A stretch of 64,000 nucleotides of DNA from UBA6522 sp963664945. Lineage in GTDB: Bacteria; Pseudomonadota; Gammaproteobacteria; Steroidobacterales; Rariloculaceae. This document shows, in pieces, positions 1-8,461 of the stretch. Position 1 is the first letter of the stretch, and every line of letters starts with the position of its first letter. The translations under genes and the position numbers were made by a program. The notes under the pieces were generated by a model. It had not been told where the DNA came from. It saw only the letters and a program-made list of their open reading frames with translations, and did no database searches. The stretch spans positions 682,001-746,000 of the forward strand of contig OY761822.1 of the NCBI GenBank assembly GCA_963664945.1, written 5' to 3'.

Positions 1-1660
1 AAAGCGGCAACAGTTCCCGCTCGCCCGCTGTCGCGGCGCGTGAACGGGTCACCGCATCGGCCTGAGCCAGGGCGTCCTTGAGCGCCTCGCCGTTCCAGGC
101 GGGCGAATCCGGCCCGTAAAGGCTCCGTTCAAGGTCACCGATGGCCGCGGCCAAGTCCGCCGGAAGCATCGCCGCCAATCCGCCGAGGCTCTTCGGCTTC
201 TCGCCGAATCGCGCCGCGCCCCAGTCCAGCAACAGCCTGCGCGCGGTCCCGGCGTCGTTGATGTTGCATGCCGCGCGCAACCGCCTCAGCAAGCGGCGGT
301 CGGATACCCTAGCCGGCGTCTCTTCGGCGGGCTGGCGCAGTGCCGCGGCACGCCGGGCGCGGCCGCTCTGCCACCAGGCCAGAAGCGTCACCGCCCACGC
401 CGCCAGCAGCCCGGCGCTGATCCCCTGCCATAGGCGCTGCCCGGTCTCGGCGGCCTCCGCCGGCGCCGCGTCTTGCGCGGGCGCGGGCATCGCCTCGGCG
501 CCCGGCTCGCGGCTTGGAAGGACGGTGACCTGGCTGGGCTCTATGCGCGCCACTTCCCATTCCCGGCTGTCCACATTGAACCACGGCATCTCGACCGCTG
601 GGATGATCAATGACCCGGCGCTCTGGGCGATCACGGCGAACCGTTCCGTGCGCACCGCACGAATGCCGTCGGCGCTGCCTTCGCGGGACAGTTCCGGCTG
701 ATCCGCGTACTGCTGCAGGGAGTCCGTCTCGAACTGCGACAAGTCGGGAATCTGCGTCTCCAGCACGCCGTCCACCTCGACCCGCAATGTTCGGGTCTGG
801 GGTATGCCGGCGGTGAATTCTTCGGGATCGCCGCTCCAACGCTGTTCGATCGTCACGCCGCCGGCCGGCAGCCAGGACGCCCCGGCCAGTTCCGGCGGCG
901 GTGCGACCGCCGGCAACACCGACAGGCTCACCGGCTCGGATCGAAATCGCTGCAGGCTGGAGAACCCGGATGCGGTAATGACCACCGCTTCGAACACCAT
1001 CGGCTGGATCGTCAACTCGCCCGCCACCTGCGGGAACACGGCGTAGCGGCGCTCCAGCACGACGAACGTGCGATCGTCGCGAACGGTCTGATATTCCCGG
1101 TCCTCTCCCAACGCGACGACGATGGCTTCGCCGCCGGTCACGTCCGGCGGCGTCAGGCTCGAGCGGCCCGTGCTGACGGCGCGGTACAACCGCTGCGTAT
1201 AGATGACCTGGGACTGAACGTAGGCCGTGGCGGGAGAAATCTCCACCTCAAGGAATATATCGCCGGGGGCGTCGCCCGCCAGCGCCGGCAGGACCTGAAG
1301 GTCCACCGGATTGGAAAGGGCGCCGGCCAGTTCAATGGGGGCAAGCGTGAACGAGCCCGAGCCTCTCGGCATGAGCTGGTAGCGCCATTCGGTGATCTGG
1401 GATGTGCGCCCCCCCAGCATCTGGATGCTGGTGTTCCGGCTTCTCTGCAGGACCTCGAAATCGGTTGTGAGCATGGAGACATCGGGTTCGTCCCGAACCT
1501 GCCCCTGCACCGCCAGAACATAGGTAAACGACTCGTTCTCCCGGATCGTGGACCGGTCCACGCTGGCGCGCAGCGCCACGTCCTGGGCGCCCGCGACGCC
1601 GGCGGCCGCCAGCAGCCAGATCGCCAGCAGTGCGCGGCGAAAGGCCTGCGCCGTCACCAT
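1..1660 (-). CDS. batD: BatD-like membrane protein (partial, runs off window start)
   Basis: Last gene of the Bat operon; about 553 codons are visible and the C-terminus lies beyond base 1. It opens with a signal peptide (LLAIWLLAAAGVAGAQD) followed by a long beta-rich periplasmic region typical of the BatD/oxygen-tolerance family. A single membrane segment lies near residues 408-428 (GLLAAWAVTLLAWW), followed by a cytoplasmic tail. The start ATG overlaps the preceding gene's stop as ATGGTGA, which implies translational coupling. In other bacteria BatD is thought to work with VWA-domain Bat proteins in envelope stress or aerotolerance; the biochemical role is unknown. The family call rests on architecture and operon position. 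Confidence 0.88.
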   Translation of the reverse strand, partial: MVTAQAFRRALLAIWLLAAAGVAGAQDVALRASVDRSTIRENESFTYVLAVQGQVRDEPDVSMLTTDFEVLQRSRNTSIQMLGGRTSQITEWRYQLMPRGSGSFTLAPIELAGALSNPVDLQVLPALAGDAPGDIFLEVEISPATAYVQSQVIYTQRLYRAVSTGRSSLTPPDVTGGEAIVVALGEDREYQTVRDDRTFVVLERRYAVFPQVAGELTIQPMVFEAVVITASGFSSLQRFRSEPVSLSVLPAVAPPPELAGASWLPAGGVTIEQRWSGDPEEFTAGIPQTRTLRVEVDGVLETQIPDLSQFETDSLQQYADQPELSREGSADGIRAVRTERFAVIAQSAGSLIIPAVEMPWFNVDSREWEVARIEPSQVTVLPSREPGAEAMPAPAQDAAPAEAAETGQRLWQGISAGLLAAWAVTLLAWWQSGRARRAAALRQPAEETPARVSDRRLLRRLRAACNINDAGTARRLLLDWGAARFGEKPKSLGGLAAMLPADLAAAIGDLERSLYGPDSPAWNGEALKDALAQADAVTRSRAATAGERELLPL

Positions 1661-3414
1661 GGCTGTTCCTCGTCTCCGGGCCAGACATAGTTGCCGTCCT
1701 GATCGACGCCCAGGCGCTGGTACTGGTACAGGAACTTGCGCCGCAGCAGGCCGCCCGGGTCCTCGGGAATCCGCCGCAACCATTGTTCCGCGGCCTGCTC
1801 CGACGCCCACTCCTCCAGGTCGCCCGGGCTCGGTACCGGGTCCCCTTCCGGGGGTTCGTCCCCGGCCTCCGCGGGTGCGGGCTGTTGCTGTGCCTGTTCC
1901 TCGCCCTGATCGGCGCCCTGGCCGTCCCGGGACGCCGAGTCCTCTCCATGGGAGGAATCCGGCTGTTCGGCCCCCTGGCTCCGTGCCGATTCCTGCGACT
2001 CGCTGTCGTCGCCTGAATCTCCTTCGCCATTGCTGTCGCCCTGGGACTGCTGCGGCGGTTGTTGCATGAGAAGATCGCGGTTGAATTGCGCATCCTCGTG
2101 CTCCGGGTCGATTTCGAGCGCCTGATCGTAGGCACCGATCGCCTCGGCGAACGCACCCGCCCGCGCCAGGGCATTGCCGCGGTTGTAGTGCCCGTCGGCG
2201 GTTTGCGCCGTCGAGAGCGTCTCGGCGCTGGGCTCGAACTGGCCGGCACGGTACTGCGCCGCGGCGCGCCACGCGGGATCCTCGAACAGTTCGCTGGCGC
2301 TTTCGTGATCCTCCGCCTCGAACGCCGCCCGCCCCTGCTGGTCGGGGCGCTTCCACAGATCGGCCCAGGTCTGCGCATCGGCCCGCTGACCGGGCAGGAT
2401 CAGCACCGCGGCCCACATCACCACCCAGCCGCGCCGGAAGGACAGCGCCAGCAAGGGCAGGAGCAGGAGCACCAGCCAGACGCCCTGATCCCGCCAGATC
2501 TCCGTGCGCAGTTCCTCGCCGTCGCCGGCAAGCACGCCGGCGGCAGAAGGCGCGCCCGAGAACAGTCGATCCAGATCCCGATCGTCGGGAGTCAGTCCGG
2601 CGTACTGCCCGCCGCCGGCTTCGGCCAAGCGCTGCAACGCGCCAAGATTGACGCGATTGACGACCACCTGGCCCCTGTCGTCGGCGAGAAAGCCCCCCCC
2701 CGCCTGGGGGATGGGACCGCCCTGGGCGGTTCCCACGGACATGACGTGCAACGTCATGCCCTGGCTGCGCAACTCACGCGCCAGTTCCAGCGCGGCCGGC
2801 GATACCCCGGAATCGCTGACCAGCAGTATCGCCCCGCGATTGGCCGCGGCTTGGCGCAGCAGTTGCGCCGCCCGGCTGATCCCGGCCTCCGGATAGCTGC
2901 CCCGGCTGGGCATGATGTCGCTGGAAAGGCTCGACACCAGCGCGGCGATGGTCCGCGTATCGGTCGTCAGCGGCGTCACCGTGAAGGCGTGCGCCGAAAA
3001 CACCACCAGGCCGGTCTGCCCGCTTTCGCGCCGCTGCAGCAGCGACAGCAGTTTCAGCTTGGCCCGCTCCAGGCGGCTCGGTTCCATGTCGCCGGCGTCC
3101 ATGGACCGGGACAGGTCAAGGACGACCACGAGGGCTTCGGAGGAACGCAGCGCCGGCACCGGCATCCGCTCCCAGGTCGGCCCCGCCAGCGCCACAATGG
3201 CCAGCGCGCACACCGCGACCGCGCCCGACGGCAGCCAGCGCTTGCCGCGCACCGCGCTGTCGGCAGCCGTCAACACCAGCGGTTGCAACGCTTCGTCCAC
3301 CCAGGCCTGCCAGCGTCCCGCCGTGGCGCTACCCCGTGTAAGGCGCCAGACAAGCCAGATGGCGACCGGCAGGAGCAGCAGCCAGAAAGGCCGGACGAAG
3401 TGAAACTCAGCCAT
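1654..3414 (-). CDS. VWA-domain plus TPR protein (BatB/BatC fusion type)
   Basis: Membrane-anchored von Willebrand factor A protein of 586 residues. Two N-terminal membrane segments (residues ~8-24 and ~60-80) precede a VWA domain with the MIDAS motif DLSRSMD near residue 100 and the strand ILLVSDSG. A third membrane helix (VWLVLLLLPLLAL) lies near 310. Tetratricopeptide-type helices follow (~385-450, with a GHYNRGNALARAG-like signature), then a highly acidic, Gln/Ser-rich low-complexity tail (~455-530). This corresponds to BatB fused to BatC. It overlaps the upstream VWA gene by 8 bp and the downstream batD by 7 bp. It probably assembles with the neighbouring VWA protein and the MoxR ATPase. 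Confidence 0.9.
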   Translation of the reverse strand: MAEFHFVRPFWLLLLPVAIWLVWRLTRGSATAGRWQAWVDEALQPLVLTAADSAVRGKRWLPSGAVAVCALAIVALAGPTWERMPVPALRSSEALVVVLDLSRSMDAGDMEPSRLERAKLKLLSLLQRRESGQTGLVVFSAHAFTVTPLTTDTRTIAALVSSLSSDIMPSRGSYPEAGISRAAQLLRQAAANRGAILLVSDSGVSPAALELARELRSQGMTLHVMSVGTAQGGPIPQAGGGFLADDRGQVVVNRVNLGALQRLAEAGGGQYAGLTPDDRDLDRLFSGAPSAAGVLAGDGEELRTEIWRDQGVWLVLLLLPLLALSFRRGWVVMWAAVLILPGQRADAQTWADLWKRPDQQGRAAFEAEDHESASELFEDPAWRAAAQYRAGQFEPSAETLSTAQTADGHYNRGNALARAGAFAEAIGAYDQALEIDPEHEDAQFNRDLLMQQPPQQSQGDSNGEGDSGDDSESQESARSQGAEQPDSSHGEDSASRDGQGADQGEEQAQQQPAPAEAGDEPPEGDPVPSPGDLEEWASEQAAEQWLRRIPEDPGGLLRRKFLYQYQRLGVDQDGNYVWPGDEEQPW

Positions 3415-4429
3415 CGGGCGCCTCCGCCACGACCGCGCGCGCGCGCCTTCGCAGCGCCGCCGCGGCCCACAGCAGGCTCAGCCCGAGCGCCGCGCCCAAC
3501 GGCCAGAAAAAGTATTCCTTGATGGGCCTGAAGCCGGTTTCATCGCTGGCGGCCGGTTCCAGTTCGTCCAGCAGCGCGTAGATCTGCTCGAATTCCTCGG
3601 TATTGCGCGCCCGGAAATAGCGCCCGCCCGTTCCCGCCGCGATGGTGGTGAGCGTTTCCTCGTCCAGGTCCGCGGAAGGATTGATCTGCCGGACGCCGAA
3701 CAGCGAACGTACCATCAACGCGTCGGCGCCGATTCCGATGGCGTAGATCACCATGCCCCGTTCCCGCGCCAGGTCCGCCGCCTTCAGCGGATCGACGGCG
3801 CCTGCGGTATTGGCTCCGTCGGTCAGCATGATGAATACCCGGCGATTCTCGTCGATCCCGGCGTCGGTGAGGGTCTTGATGCCGAGCCCGATCGCGTCGC
3901 CGATGGCCGTTTCCTTGCCGGCGAGCCCGATCACCGCCTCGTCCAGCAGCGTCTGGACGGTTCTGCGGTCGAACGTGAGAGGCGCCTGGAGATAGGTTTC
4001 GCGCCCGAAAAGGATCAGGCCGATGCGATCCCCCACCCTGCGGTCGATGAAGTCGCGCGCCACCGCCTTGGTGGCCGTCAGCCTGTCGACCCACTCGCCG
4101 TTGAGCTGAAAATCCTGTTCCTCCATGCTCCCGGAAAGATCCACGGCCATGAGCAGGTCCCGGCCGGTGGCGGGCAACGCGGTCGCCTCGCCCACGTACT
4201 GGGGCCTCGCCGCCGCCAGGAGCGCCAGCGCCCAGATGCCCCACAGCAGGATCAACCGGCCCGTCGTGCCGCTTTCGGTGCCTCCCGCGCCGCCAAGACC
4301 GGCGTACTCCGCAAGGTCCGGGACCCTGAGCGCGGCGTCGCGGTCGACAGGATCGGGGGTCGACCAGCGACGTACCAGCCACGGCACGGGCAACGCCAGC
4401 AACATCCACCACCAGGCAAGCTGCCACAT
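3407..4429 (-). CDS. batA: VWA-domain membrane protein (BatA type)
   Basis: A 340-residue protein with N-terminal hydrophobic segments (WWWMLLALPVPWL; LILLWGIWALALLAAARP). A complete VWA domain carries the metal-binding motif DLSGSM (around residue 95) and the second MIDAS strand MLTDGANT. A C-terminal membrane helix (FFWPLGAALGLSLLWAAAAL) completes the BatA layout. The start lies 3 bp downstream of the DUF4381 stop, and the end overlaps the VWA-TPR gene by 8 bp, so the genes are co-transcribed. It is expected to be an inner-membrane protein with the VWA domain available for Mg-dependent protein interactions, possibly regulated by the MoxR ATPase. Confidence 0.9.
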   Translation of the reverse strand: MWQLAWWWMLLALPVPWLVRRWSTPDPVDRDAALRVPDLAEYAGLGGAGGTESGTTGRLILLWGIWALALLAAARPQYVGEATALPATGRDLLMAVDLSGSMEEQDFQLNGEWVDRLTATKAVARDFIDRRVGDRIGLILFGRETYLQAPLTFDRRTVQTLLDEAVIGLAGKETAIGDAIGLGIKTLTDAGIDENRRVFIMLTDGANTAGAVDPLKAADLARERGMVIYAIGIGADALMVRSLFGVRQINPSADLDEETLTTIAAGTGGRYFRARNTEEFEQIYALLDELEPAASDETGFRPIKEYFFWPLGAALGLSLLWAAAALRRRARAVVAEAPDG

Positions 4430-4432
4430 GTT

Positions 4433-4921
4433 CTACCCCCCTGCCTTCTGGGCCCTGACCCAGTCCTGGCACAGGAGCCCGAGTTCAAGACATTGCTCGC
4501 GGTCGAGGCGTTCCGCGCCTGCGTACGGGGCCGACGCCAACCCTCGGCCGGCTCCCTGCGAGAACGCCTCGCGTTCCCAGCGGCTGTCCAGCCAGGCGAG
4601 CCACGATTCGCCGGTCAGGCCGGCGACCGATTCGGGCTGACGGCTCAGCGTCATGGCAAAGCGCTTCAGCGTCGTGGACAGGCGCTGAGCGCAGACCGCC
4701 GGGTCGCCACCCGCCCGCAATGCCTCGAGCGCTGCCTTCAACTCCGCTGTGGCGGCCCGATGGCGCCAGGCGGCACGATACCGCAACGCCCATATTACCG
4801 CGCCCAGGAGCACGGCCCCTGCGAGTATCCACCAACCCATGGCGGGAGGCCACCAGCCAACGGCCTCGGGCAGGTGAATATCCCGCAACGGAAGCTGGCC
4901 TGGGTCCAATACCGGATTCAT
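4433..4921 (-). CDS. DUF4381 family protein
   Basis: A 162-residue protein starting MNPVLDPGQLPLRDIHLP. It has one membrane helix (GWWILAGAVLLGAVIWALRY) near residues 28-48, followed by a helical cytoplasmic region that includes LTGESWLAWLDSR, a recognisable feature of DUF4381 proteins in proteobacterial MoxR/Bat operons. The start is chosen because its ATG overlaps the DUF58 gene's TGA as ATGA; a longer reading frame upstream would run across the DUF58 gene and has atypical composition. Function is unknown. Position suggests an accessory of the Bat membrane complex. Confidence 0.87.
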   Translation of the reverse strand: MNPVLDPGQLPLRDIHLPEAVGWWPPAMGWWILAGAVLLGAVIWALRYRAAWRHRAATAELKAALEALRAGGDPAVCAQRLSTTLKRFAMTLSRQPESVAGLTGESWLAWLDSRWEREAFSQGAGRGLASAPYAGAERLDREQCLELGLLCQDWVRAQKAGG

Positions 4922-5847
4922 CTGCCTGCAAAACGGGCGCCGAGAACCTTCTGTGGGTCCATGTTGGTACCGCAATCCAGGAGTTGGACACCCGGAGTGC
5001 GCGAAAGGTTCGCAAGCCGCGCGCGCCTTTCGAGGAAGCGCTCCCGGTAGGCGCTTCGTTGCGCCGCGCCGCCGGTGTCGATGGCGACCGAACGGCTCCC
5101 GGCCAGAACCCGGTAGCGCCCGGGGGGCGGCAGGTTGCGTTCCACCGGATCGAAGAAATGCACCAGTGAAACGTCGCTGTGGCGCGCCAACTGGCGAAGA
5201 TGGCGTTCGAACGAGTCGTCCAGCGAGCGAAAATCGCTGAGCAGGAAAATCTGGCTGCCCGGGCGCGCCACCCGGGTAAGCCGCTGCAGCGTATGCGGCT
5301 GCACCGTGGCCAGGGGAGCATGTGGCGAATCCCAGAACGCCGGGTCGCTGATCACGCGCAACATGCGCAAGGCGGCGCCGCGTCCCAGGCGCGGCCTGAG
5401 TTCGACGTGCTCGTGCTCGGAAAAGATCAGCCCGCCCAGGCGATCGCCGTTGGCCACTGCGCTCCACGCCACCAGCGCCGCCATCTGGGCGGCCCTCACG
5501 GCCTTGAACACACCCTTGGTGGCAAACAGCATGGGCCTGCGCAAATCGAGCCAGAGGATGACCGGGCGGTCCCGCTCCTCCCTGAACACCTTGGTGTGGG
5601 GTTTGCCGGTCCGTGCCGTCACCTTCCAGTCCATGGTCCTGAGATCGTCGCCCGGCTGATACGGGCGCGACTCGTCAAACTCCACGCCACGGCCCTTCAG
5701 CCGCGAGAGGTGACCGCCGGCGTCAAGGGCGCGCACCCGCAACGCTCCGATCTTCAGGGACTCGCCTGCCGGCTTCAGGCGGATGAGTTCGGCCAGTTCG
5801 ATACGGGCGGGCGAGGACGTCGATCGAACTGCACCGGCCGAATTCAT
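4918..5847 (-). CDS. DUF58 domain protein
   Basis: A 309-residue soluble protein with the DUF58 hallmark segment (GRGVEFDESRPYQPGDD, then LRTMDWKVTARTGKPHTK) around residues 50-95. A VWA-like C-terminal half follows, with the strand PVILWLDLRRPM. DUF58 proteins are near-universal partners of MoxR AAA+ ATPases. The start codon shares one base with the MoxR stop (TGATG), giving direct translational coupling, and its stop overlaps the DUF4381 start. No catalytic residues can be assigned. Probable role: cytoplasmic adaptor or substrate of MoxR in the Bat system. Confidence 0.92.
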   Translation of the reverse strand: MNSAGAVRSTSSPARIELAELIRLKPAGESLKIGALRVRALDAGGHLSRLKGRGVEFDESRPYQPGDDLRTMDWKVTARTGKPHTKVFREERDRPVILWLDLRRPMLFATKGVFKAVRAAQMAALVAWSAVANGDRLGGLIFSEHEHVELRPRLGRGAALRMLRVISDPAFWDSPHAPLATVQPHTLQRLTRVARPGSQIFLLSDFRSLDDSFERHLRQLARHSDVSLVHFFDPVERNLPPPGRYRVLAGSRSVAIDTGGAAQRSAYRERFLERRARLANLSRTPGVQLLDCGTNMDPQKVLGARFAGR

Positions 5848-6821
5848 CAGGGCACCCCGATCCGCGCCAGAAGCTCGTCCACGACCTCGTCCGCCGTTCG
5901 GCCTGCGGCTTCGGCCTCGAAGCTCAACAGGATGCGGTGGCGCAGGACATCATGCGCCACGGACTGAACGTCCTCCGGAGTGACGTAGTCGCGCCCCGCC
6001 AGCCACGCGCGGGCCCTTGCACAGCGATCCAGCGCTATGGTTGCCCGCGGGCTGGCGCCGTACTGAAGGAGGCCCCGAAGGTCGTCCCCGTAGCGCTCCG
6101 AGCGCCTCGTCCCCAGCACCACCTGAACGATGTATTCCTCAAGCGGCCCGGCGAGATGCAGTTGCAGGACTTCCTGGCGGGCCGCCATCACGTCGGACTG
6201 GGTCAGCACCGCGGGTGGCTGGAACAGTTCGGCATCGTCAGCCGCCCGGCTGGCCTCGCGCCGGTTGATCTGCAGGATGGCGTGTTCGCCCGCGGCGTTG
6301 GGGTAGTCCACCAGCACCTGCATGAGAAAGCGGTCCAGTTGCGCCTCCGGCAAGGGGTACGTGCCTTCCTGCTCGATGGGATTCTGGGTGGCCATGACCA
6401 TGTACAGCTCCGGCAGCCGGTAGGTCACCGATCCCACCGTGATCTGGCGCTCTCCCATGGCTTCGAGCAATGCGGCCTGCACCTTGGCCGGCGCGCGGTT
6501 GACTTCGTCGGCGAGAATCAGGTTGTGAAACAGGGGGCCTTCCCGAAAGACGAACGAGCCGTCCTGGGGGCGGTATATCTCCGTACCCGTCAGATCTGCC
6601 GGCAACAGGTCGGGCGTGAACTGCAGACGATGGAAATCTCCTTCGACGCTGTGGCTCAAAACCTTGATGGCGCGGGTCTTCGCCAGGCCGGGCGCGCCCT
6701 CCACCAACAGGTGCCCGTCGCAGAGCAAGGCGACGAGCATGCGGTTGAGAAGCTCCTTCTGCCCGACGACGAGTCCGGACAAATGGCCTTCCAGAGTGGC
6801 TAACTTTTCCTGCAGTGACAT
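5847..6821 (-). CDS. moxR: MoxR family AAA+ ATPase
   Basis: First gene of the minus-strand Bat operon, 324 residues. Walker A is EGAPGLAKT (around residue 38) and Walker B is LILADEVNRA. The sensor region ATQNPIEQEGTYPLPEAQ is the MoxR signature, followed by the C-terminal lid domain. MoxR proteins are chaperone-like ATPases that activate VWA-domain proteins; here two VWA proteins lie downstream in the same operon. The upstream 180 bp (6,822-7,001) contains no gene and presumably carries the operon promoter. No sequence anomaly was seen. Confidence 0.95.
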   Translation of the reverse strand: MSLQEKLATLEGHLSGLVVGQKELLNRMLVALLCDGHLLVEGAPGLAKTRAIKVLSHSVEGDFHRLQFTPDLLPADLTGTEIYRPQDGSFVFREGPLFHNLILADEVNRAPAKVQAALLEAMGERQITVGSVTYRLPELYMVMATQNPIEQEGTYPLPEAQLDRFLMQVLVDYPNAAGEHAILQINRREASRAADDAELFQPPAVLTQSDVMAARQEVLQLHLAGPLEEYIVQVVLGTRRSERYGDDLRGLLQYGASPRATIALDRCARARAWLAGRDYVTPEDVQSVAHDVLRHRILLSFEAEAAGRTADEVVDELLARIGVP

Positions 6822-7001
6822 TTGCGTGACGCCTGACCAAGGCGGGAAATCTTACCGTTCGGAGACTTGCAGTCCAACTCCGGCGGCCAGTCCGGCCACC
6901 CTGGCAGTTTTCGCTCCGGCCGCCGGCGCGCTGACATCGGAGGGAAATGGGTATTTCAATGCAAGCCCGTCGGCTGCACCAACAAGCGGCATTGGACCAG
7001 C

Positions 7002-7418
7002 TTATCCGTAGCGGCGTTTCATCTCGGCGACGGACTCGCGCACAAGTTCTTCGAGCAATTTCAGGTCGACATCTTCGAGCTTGTTGACATACAGGCAGGA
7101 CTTGCCGGTGCGGTGCTTGCCCAGCCTGCCAAGCAGTTCACCGTAGTCCGAGAACCCCGGCATGATGTAGATGGCCAGATTCTGCTTGCGGGGTGAGAAG
7201 CCGACCACGAGCGAGTCGCCTTCCCGGCCGCTGGCGTATCGATAGTGGTAGCTGCCGAACCCGACGATGCTGGTACCCCACATCTTCGGCGGCTCGCCGG
7301 TCACTTCCTGCATCAAGGCCAGGAGCCGCCTCGCATCCGCCCTGCGCCGCGGGTTTTCAACCCCGTCGAGAAATTGGTTCACGTCTGCGTCGTTTTGCGC
7401 GGTTTTGCGTTGTGACAT
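7002..7418 (-). CDS. DUF1801 domain protein (YdhG-like)
   Basis: A 138-residue protein starting MSQRKTAQNDADV. It carries the DUF1801 pattern: a conserved PPKMWGTSIVGFGSYHYRY segment around residue 45, a central NLAIYIMPGF strand, and a C-terminal GKSCLYVNKLEDVDLKLLEE region. Family members are small cytosolic proteins of uncertain function, some linked to iron or stress. An in-frame extension to 7,607 exists, but its extra N-terminus lacks family similarity and would run into the divergent promoter region of the toxin-antitoxin pair. It is a single gene, not in an operon with moxR because 180 bp separate them. Confidence 0.85.
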   Translation of the reverse strand: MSQRKTAQNDADVNQFLDGVENPRRRADARRLLALMQEVTGEPPKMWGTSIVGFGSYHYRYASGREGDSLVVGFSPRKQNLAIYIMPGFSDYGELLGRLGKHRTGKSCLYVNKLEDVDLKLLEELVRESVAEMKRRYG

Positions 7419-7560
7419 CGGCTCGATCGATCCCGCTTGCGCTACTCGCTGCCTTGTTCCCGGCTCATGTCGGTATTCTATTGCGACTAAGGGCCACAGT
7501 TGCAACGTGCCCTTGGAGGCGTATGATTGAACTTCAACTTGAACTTCATGTGAAACCATT

Positions 7561-7797
7561 ATGACATCCGTATCCATGGTGGAATTGCGGCGCGACGCCG
7601 AAGGCATCCTTCAACGGGTCAGCCGGGGCGAACGACTGGTCTTGACCTATCGTGGCCGGCCGGTAGCCCGGCTTGAGCCATTCACGAAACCGGCCACTTC
7701 TCCCAACGACCCCATTTACCGCCTGGCAGAGCTTGCCGTTGACCGGGGAGAGTCCCTCGGCAACGCGGAAATGGACGCCATCATCTATGGCGGATGA
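7561..7797 (+). CDS. Phd/YefM-type antitoxin
   Basis: A 78-residue protein with the Phd/YefM N-terminal DNA-binding fold: MVELRRDAEGILQRVSRGERLVLTYRGRPVARLEP, written here in two parts (MVELRRDAEGIL near residue 6 and LVLTYRGRPVARLEP near 28). The C-terminal half should wrap around and inhibit the toxin. Its stop lies inside the start region of the next gene (11-bp overlap), the usual antitoxin-first arrangement. It probably represses its own promoter in the 142 bp between this gene and the divergent DUF1801 gene. The pairing with a PIN toxin is direct context evidence. Confidence 0.88.
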   Translation: MTSVSMVELRRDAEGILQRVSRGERLVLTYRGRPVARLEPFTKPATSPNDPIYRLAELAVDRGESLGNAEMDAIIYGG

Positions 7798-8203
7798 GAC
7801 ATTCATCGATACCAGCGGTTTCTATTCACTGCTGGTGCGCCGGGATCGTATGCACGCTCGCGCCGCCGAGTTCATTGCCGATGCGGCAGGCGTCAGAGGC
7901 CGATTCGTCACGACCGACTACGTCATTGACGAGACGGTCACGCTACTGAAGGCACGGGGCCATGGCGAGCTTGTTGGGCCGTTGTTTCAAGCAATCGACA
8001 ATTCCACTGCCATGCGAGTCGAGTGGACGACTTCAGAACGCTTCGCAGAAGCAATATCCTTCTGCCTGCGCCATTCGGATAAAGCATGGTCGTTCACCGA
8101 CTGCGTAAGCTTTGTGGTCATGCAGTCCCTTGGCCTGAACAGGGCACTAACCAGCGACAATCACTTCGAACAAGGTGGCTTCCAAGTCTTGTTGAAGGAT
8201 TGA
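7787..8203 (+). CDS. PIN-domain toxin (VapC-like ribonuclease)
   Basis: A 138-residue protein starting MADETFIDTSGFYSLL. The first PIN acidic residue is in FIDTSGFY (D8). A conserved glutamate follows in DYVIDETVTLL (around 48), and the aspartate in SFTDCVSFVVM (around 104) precedes LTSDNHF with the last acidic residue. These four acidic positions form the Mg-dependent RNase site of PIN toxins. The start is chosen because it gives the standard PIN N-terminus and an 11-bp overlap with the antitoxin. Likely target is tRNA or mRNA; specificity cannot be read from the sequence. Confidence 0.88.
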   Translation: MADETFIDTSGFYSLLVRRDRMHARAAEFIADAAGVRGRFVTTDYVIDETVTLLKARGHGELVGPLFQAIDNSTAMRVEWTTSERFAEAISFCLRHSDKAWSFTDCVSFVVMQSLGLNRALTSDNHFEQGGFQVLLKD

Positions 8204-8461
8204 ACCACATGGGCAGCCATCTTGCTCGAATCGCCTCACGGCAGAGGGCGCTTTGGCGAAATACCCGGCGCCCCACCCAACTGTTAGTTACGGATCAGGT
8301 GGATGGAGCACCAGTACGAACGGGAAGTGGCGAACACTTGTCACGGATAGCCTCAACCTGTCATTCTCAGAGCTATGGCGAACCGCAGAAAGCCGACGCC
8401 CATAAGCCACATCACCGCTCGCCGTTCCCTTGCGAAACTTCGTGACACAGGAGATAAACCA
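8204..8461. other. Intergenic region without recognisable gene
   Basis: 258 bp between the PIN toxin and the exported metallo-beta-lactamase-fold gene. No coding pattern, RNA gene or strong inverted repeat was found. The last 15 bases contain the ribosome-binding site for the next gene. Confidence 0.5.

Noticed and set aside
2059..3522. 487-codon open frame on the plus strand
   Set aside because: Antisense of the VWA-TPR gene. Translation is Arg/Gln/His-rich low complexity with no recognisable domain.
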